Assembly (NCBI GenBank): GCA_964617665.1
Contig: CAZUAH010000541.1
Span: 1 to 9,369 of the forward strand
Origin: JADHUC01 sp964617665
Lineage (GTDB): Bacteria > Planctomycetota > Planctomycetia > Pirellulales > Pirellulaceae
Length of the DNA: 9,369 nt
Direction of reading: 5' to 3'
Shown in pieces: positions 6,666-9,369 of this stretch. Every line of letters begins with the position of its first letter. Positions within the stretch are counted from its first letter, which is position 1. The notes under the pieces were generated by a model, which made no database searches, was not told the DNA's origin, and worked only from the letters and a program-made list of their open reading frames with translations. The position numbers and the translations under genes were made by a program.

Positions 6666-7802
6666 ATGCTCAATCGACGACAAGCCTTGACCGCGGCAGG
6701 CCTCGCTTTAGCTGGCCGATCGTCGTTATTCGCGGAGCAAACAACGGCGATCGGCCACGACAGCACTTGGGAAGAGAGCCCCCAAGCCGCGACGGTAGTG
6801 AAGCGGGGGCTGAGTTGGTTGGCCGCCAATCAGGGATCCGCCGGTAACTGGGGCTCCAATGATCTAGGGCTCGTCGGGCTAGGTGCCCTTGCCTTTCTGG
6901 CAGCCGGCCATGCGCCGGGCCGAAGCGAGTATGGCGCCAACGTCGCTCGCGCTCTGAACTTTGTGCTCTCCAGCGTCAAACCATCGGGACTTCTCAATAT
7001 CAGCAGCCCGAACAACGACATGTACAACCACGGTCTGGCCGTCTTTGTGCTGACGCAAGCGTTCGGTGTTTACGACGACCGCCGAATAGGCCCCGTGCTC
7101 GACAAGGGATTGAAGCTCATCTCGAACGTCCAGTGCGACGACGGCGGCTGGAGCTACTTCGCCACCCAGCGGCCTCGCGGGAACGACCTGTCATTGGCGG
7201 TAATGCAAGCCAAGGCCCTGCGAGCCGGAATGGATATGGGCCTGGACATCCCGTCCAGCGTGGTACAAAGAGCGATTGCGTTTATTCGCGGTAAGTACAC
7301 AACCGCGGGATCGCCCGACGGGCGGCGATACGGCAGCGATGCACTGGCCGCTCGACCAGGAGCGTTCAACTATAGCGGCCAAAGAATCGAGGCCGGTGCA
7401 AAGGCCATTGCGATGGCGGCCTGCGGTGCGGTTTGCCTGCAAGAGTTCGGTCAGTACGACGACTTTCGGATCTTTCGCAGCCTGGACCTTGCCGCCGAGA
7501 GATACCGCAAGTTCATCGAGCCGAAAACAGGTGCGATGCCGGGTGATGCCTACATGATGTACTATTTCACACAGGGCCTGTACCAAGTGGGAAATCCCTG
7601 GTGGAAACGGGAGTATCCTTACGTCCGCGATACGATCCTCCGCACGCAGGCCGCGGACGGTTCGTGGGAAGGCGGGTATCGTGGCGGGCACGCGGGACGG
7701 TTGTTTGGCACGGCGGTCGGCGTGTTTGCGTTGAGTATCCCTAATCGCTACCTGCCCATTCTGCAGCGTGGTCAGCGCACGGGAAAGGGGCTCGGCGGAT
7801 GA
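6666..7802 (+). CDS. Exported prenyltransferase/squalene-cyclase-like (QW-repeat) toroid protein
   Basis: The product is 378 residues. The N-terminus MLNRRQALTAAGLALAG is a twin-arginine (Tat) type signal, so the folded protein is probably exported. The rest has an alpha/alpha toroid pattern with QW-type motifs at residues 56-62 (QGSAGNW), 156-162 (QCDDGGW) and 328-334 (QAADGSW), and ends in RLFGTAVGVFALSIPNRYLPILQR, a closing seen in many planctomycete proteins of this family. No DxDD motif of class II terpene cyclases is present, so hopanoid or squalene cyclisation is unlikely. A structural or binding role in the envelope, or an unknown enzyme activity, is more probable. The last 4 bases overlap the start of the BatA/VWA gene (ATGA), a pairing common in planctomycete MoxR/BatA-type clusters. 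Confidence 0.8.
   Translation: MLNRRQALTAAGLALAGRSSLFAEQTTAIGHDSTWEESPQAATVVKRGLSWLAANQGSAGNWGSNDLGLVGLGALAFLAAGHAPGRSEYGANVARALNFVLSSVKPSGLLNISSPNNDMYNHGLAVFVLTQAFGVYDDRRIGPVLDKGLKLISNVQCDDGGWSYFATQRPRGNDLSLAVMQAKALRAGMDMGLDIPSSVVQRAIAFIRGKYTTAGSPDGRRYGSDALAARPGAFNYSGQRIEAGAKAIAMAACGAVCLQEFGQYDDFRIFRSLDLAAERYRKFIEPKTGAMPGDAYMMYYFTQGLYQVGNPWWKREYPYVRDTILRTQAADGSWEGGYRGGHAGRLFGTAVGVFALSIPNRYLPILQRGQRTGKGLGG
6722..6748. repeat. Possible deleted remnant of the palindromic element
   Basis: Positions 6728-6748 match the right arm of copy 2 at 18 of 21 bases (core ttcgcggagc, then aaacaacg). They are directly preceded by gtcgtt (6722-6727), the outer end of the left arm. The 27-base piece equals the 51-base element minus 24 bases, so the loss would keep a multiple of three. 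Its phase relative to the gene differs from the other copies, and it is read as part of SSLFAEQTTA just after the Tat signal. The surrounding sequence also forms an imperfect inverted repeat (6714-6727 with 6743-6756, 13 of 14). Chance similarity is not excluded. Confidence 0.4.
7784..7790 (+). promoter_or_regulatory. Ribosome binding site for the BatA/VWA gene
   Basis: The purine run aaagggg lies 8 bases upstream of ATG 7799, inside the end of the toroid gene. It supports the ATGA-overlap start of the BatA/VWA protein. Confidence 0.5.
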
Positions 7803-9369
7803 GTTTTCTTTCCGGTGCCTTTCTGTTCGGGTTGCTCGGCGCGGCCGGCCCCTTGGTGATTCATCTGTTGAATCGGCGGCGACAAGTGACGATCGATTGG
7901 GCGGCCATGGACCTGTTGCTTCAGGCCGTTCGGCAGCAGCGACGGCGCATTCAGTTGCGTGACCTCCTGCTGCTGTTGTTGCGGACCGCCGCGATCGTTC
8001 TCTTCATCCTGGCAATGTCGCGACCGATTTGGAACTCGCAGGCGACCTCGCTCGGTGGTGACCGGCCCGTGCATGCGGTGATCGTCGTCGACAACAGCCT
8101 TTCGATGGCCTACACTCCGTTCGATCGATCGTTGCTCGAACTAGGACAGGCCGAAGTGGAGCAGTTCATTCGCGTCTTGCCTTCCGGTTCGGACGTCACG
8201 CTGATTCCGATGTGCCCTCAGGCAGACGCCCGGTTTGCCGGCGTCTACGACTCCAAGGAAGATTCTCTGGAAGCCGTGGCGAGAATTCGCGTCGTCGATC
8301 GCATGGCGAGGCTGGACGACCTTCCGGCAACCATTCGCGCAGCGGCCGCTCAACAAGGGACCGTTCCACGGAAACGCATCGTTGTCGTCAGCGACATGCA
8401 GAAGAACACATGGGCCGATTCGACCGCGCTGAAGCAGATTGCCGACGTGGGCGATGTGCAACTCGTCGAGATCGTTCCCGCCGACGGGCTGCCTCGGCGG
8501 AACTCGTGGATCGAGAGCGTCGAGGTGCGCGGCGGCTATGCCGAAAGCGGCGTCCCCTGTATCTTCGACGTGTCGATTCGGCACCAGTCGGACGACGCCG
8601 GACGCCGCGTTCGCGTGTCCTTGTCCGTGGCCGGAAAGGTCGTGGAGGAGCAATACGTCGATCTGGTTGCCAACCAGCGCAACAGCGCCGCGTTCGAATA
8701 CGTGTTCGAAAAGCCGGGCGGAGAGTTCAACCCGGCCTATCTGCCCGTTCGGATCGAAATGGAGCACGACCGCCTGACACGCGACGACTACCAGGCATTG
8801 ATCGCGCCCGTGTTCCAACAGGCGCCCATCCTGTTCGTCGATCAGCACGGTTCGCTCGAACGGCCCGACAGCTATCGGTATGGCGAGTCGTTCCCTCTTC
8901 GTCAACTGATTCGCGCCCGATTGCCCGATTCGCACACGGTCGGCTCGACCGGCCCGTCGCACATCACGATCGACGAGATCAACACGGAGGCGCTCGCCGC
9001 CGCCCGGCTGGTTGTTGTTGCCGGAGTCCGTCGGCCGACCCCGCAGGTTGTCCAACTGTTGCGGCAGTACGTCGAGCGCGGCGGACAACTCATGATCGCG
9101 GCCGGAGCCGAGTTCAGCCCCGTCGAGTGGATGTCGATCGGCTTCAACGACGACACGGGGATTCTTCCCGTACCGCTTGAACCGGACTTCATCGGCGGTC
9201 TGCCGGGTGCCACGACGGATCCGTCCTCCACCTTCCACTTGAATCCAACGTCGCTGCGGCGCGACGTGTTCGCCTTGCAGCTCTCGGACAGCCAGTGGGA
9301 CGACCTCGTGCGGGCCCCGTTCTTCTATCAGGCCGTGAAGATCGCTCCGGAGGCTGTCGCGGCGGAGGA
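7799..9369 (+). CDS. BatA-type membrane protein with VWA domain (3' end outside window)
   Basis: The reading frame is open for 523 codons from ATG 7799 and runs off the window. Residues 2-23 (FLSGAFLFGLLGAAGPLVIHLLN) followed by RRR, then a second hydrophobic segment at about 55-76 (LLLLLLRTAAIVLFILAMSRPIW), form the BatA N-terminal unit. A von Willebrand A domain follows. Its metal-site motif DNSLS (D98, S100, S102) is intact, and VVVSDMQ (D199) gives a later conserved Asp. Residues about 337-437 (APILFVDQ... LVVVAGVRRPT... LLRQYVERGGQLMIAAG) look like the class I glutamine-amidotransferase-like fold that often follows in these proteins. Such proteins occur with MoxR ATPases and DUF58 proteins and probably act in envelope assembly or metal-dependent protein contacts. 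Neither partner is in the window. Function beyond the family is unknown. Confidence 0.85.
   Translation, partial: MSFLSGAFLFGLLGAAGPLVIHLLNRRRQVTIDWAAMDLLLQAVRQQRRRIQLRDLLLLLLRTAAIVLFILAMSRPIWNSQATSLGGDRPVHAVIVVDNSLSMAYTPFDRSLLELGQAEVEQFIRVLPSGSDVTLIPMCPQADARFAGVYDSKEDSLEAVARIRVVDRMARLDDLPATIRAAAAQQGTVPRKRIVVVSDMQKNTWADSTALKQIADVGDVQLVEIVPADGLPRRNSWIESVEVRGGYAESGVPCIFDVSIRHQSDDAGRRVRVSLSVAGKVVEEQYVDLVANQRNSAAFEYVFEKPGGEFNPAYLPVRIEMEHDRLTRDDYQALIAPVFQQAPILFVDQHGSLERPDSYRYGESFPLRQLIRARLPDSHTVGSTGPSHITIDEINTEALAAARLVVVAGVRRPTPQVVQLLRQYVERGGQLMIAAGAEFSPVEWMSIGFNDDTGILPVPLEPDFIGGLPGATTDPSSTFHLNPTSLRRDVFALQLSDSQWDDLVRAPFFYQAVKIAPEAVAAE

Noticed and set aside
8141..9238. A 365-codon open frame on the minus strand
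   Set aside because: It lies wholly opposite the BatA/VWA gene, whose domains are clear. Its translation is Arg/Asp/Gly-rich with no recognisable family. It is a GC-rich shadow frame.

Overview
The window looks like a chromosomal stretch from a planctomycete, probably Pirellulales-like. The lineage is inferred from gene content: an ECF-type sigma factor translationally joined to a giant membrane-anchored sensor-like protein, an NPCBM-type secreted protein, a QW-repeat toroid protein ending in the RYLPI signature, and a BatA/VWA protein. Base composition is GC-rich. All five genes lie on the + strand and are tightly packed, so the window reads as one operon or two abutting transcription units. 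No RNA genes, CRISPR arrays or insertion sequences were seen, and no gene-free gap exceeds about 130 bases.

Layout. Positions 1-127 hold a short AT-richer leader and then sequence that still encodes sigma region 2.1, but out of reach of any normal start codon in its frame. An apparent one-base frameshift lies near 56-59. Positions 128-571 hold the rest of the sigma factor. The sigma stop overlaps the start of a 1537-residue protein (571-5184) with a short cytoplasmic N-terminus, one membrane helix, PA14-like and jelly-roll-like regions, a long helical region and a C-terminal PQQ-type propeller. It abuts, with no spacer, a 459-residue secreted protein with a C-terminal NPCBM-like domain (5185-6564). 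After a 101-base gap comes a Tat-signal toroid protein (6666-7802), which overlaps by 4 bases a BatA/VWA membrane protein (7799 onward) that runs off the window.

The sigma factor and the large protein are best read as a regulator and its envelope sensor, with the large protein filling the place of an anti-sigma factor. The secreted carbohydrate-binding-like protein may act in the same envelope process. The toroid and BatA/VWA genes resemble the downstream half of planctomycete MoxR/DUF58/BatA-type clusters of unknown function.

The most striking signal is a family of palindromic elements inside the giant gene, at 2161-2211, 4048-4098 and 5026-5085. Each is a multiple of three in length (51, 51 and 60 bases). 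All three begin at codon position 1 and are translated into related peptides (VVVRSANLRNVRGANND in the best copy). The best copy has perfect 21-bp arms, and its reverse complement encodes almost the same peptide, so insertion in either orientation would keep a frame open. Copies 1 and 2 lie at apparent domain boundaries. A 27-base remnant may lie in the toroid gene at 6722-6748. This resembles in kind the palindromic elements inserted in Rickettsia coding genes, but the sequence family here is different.
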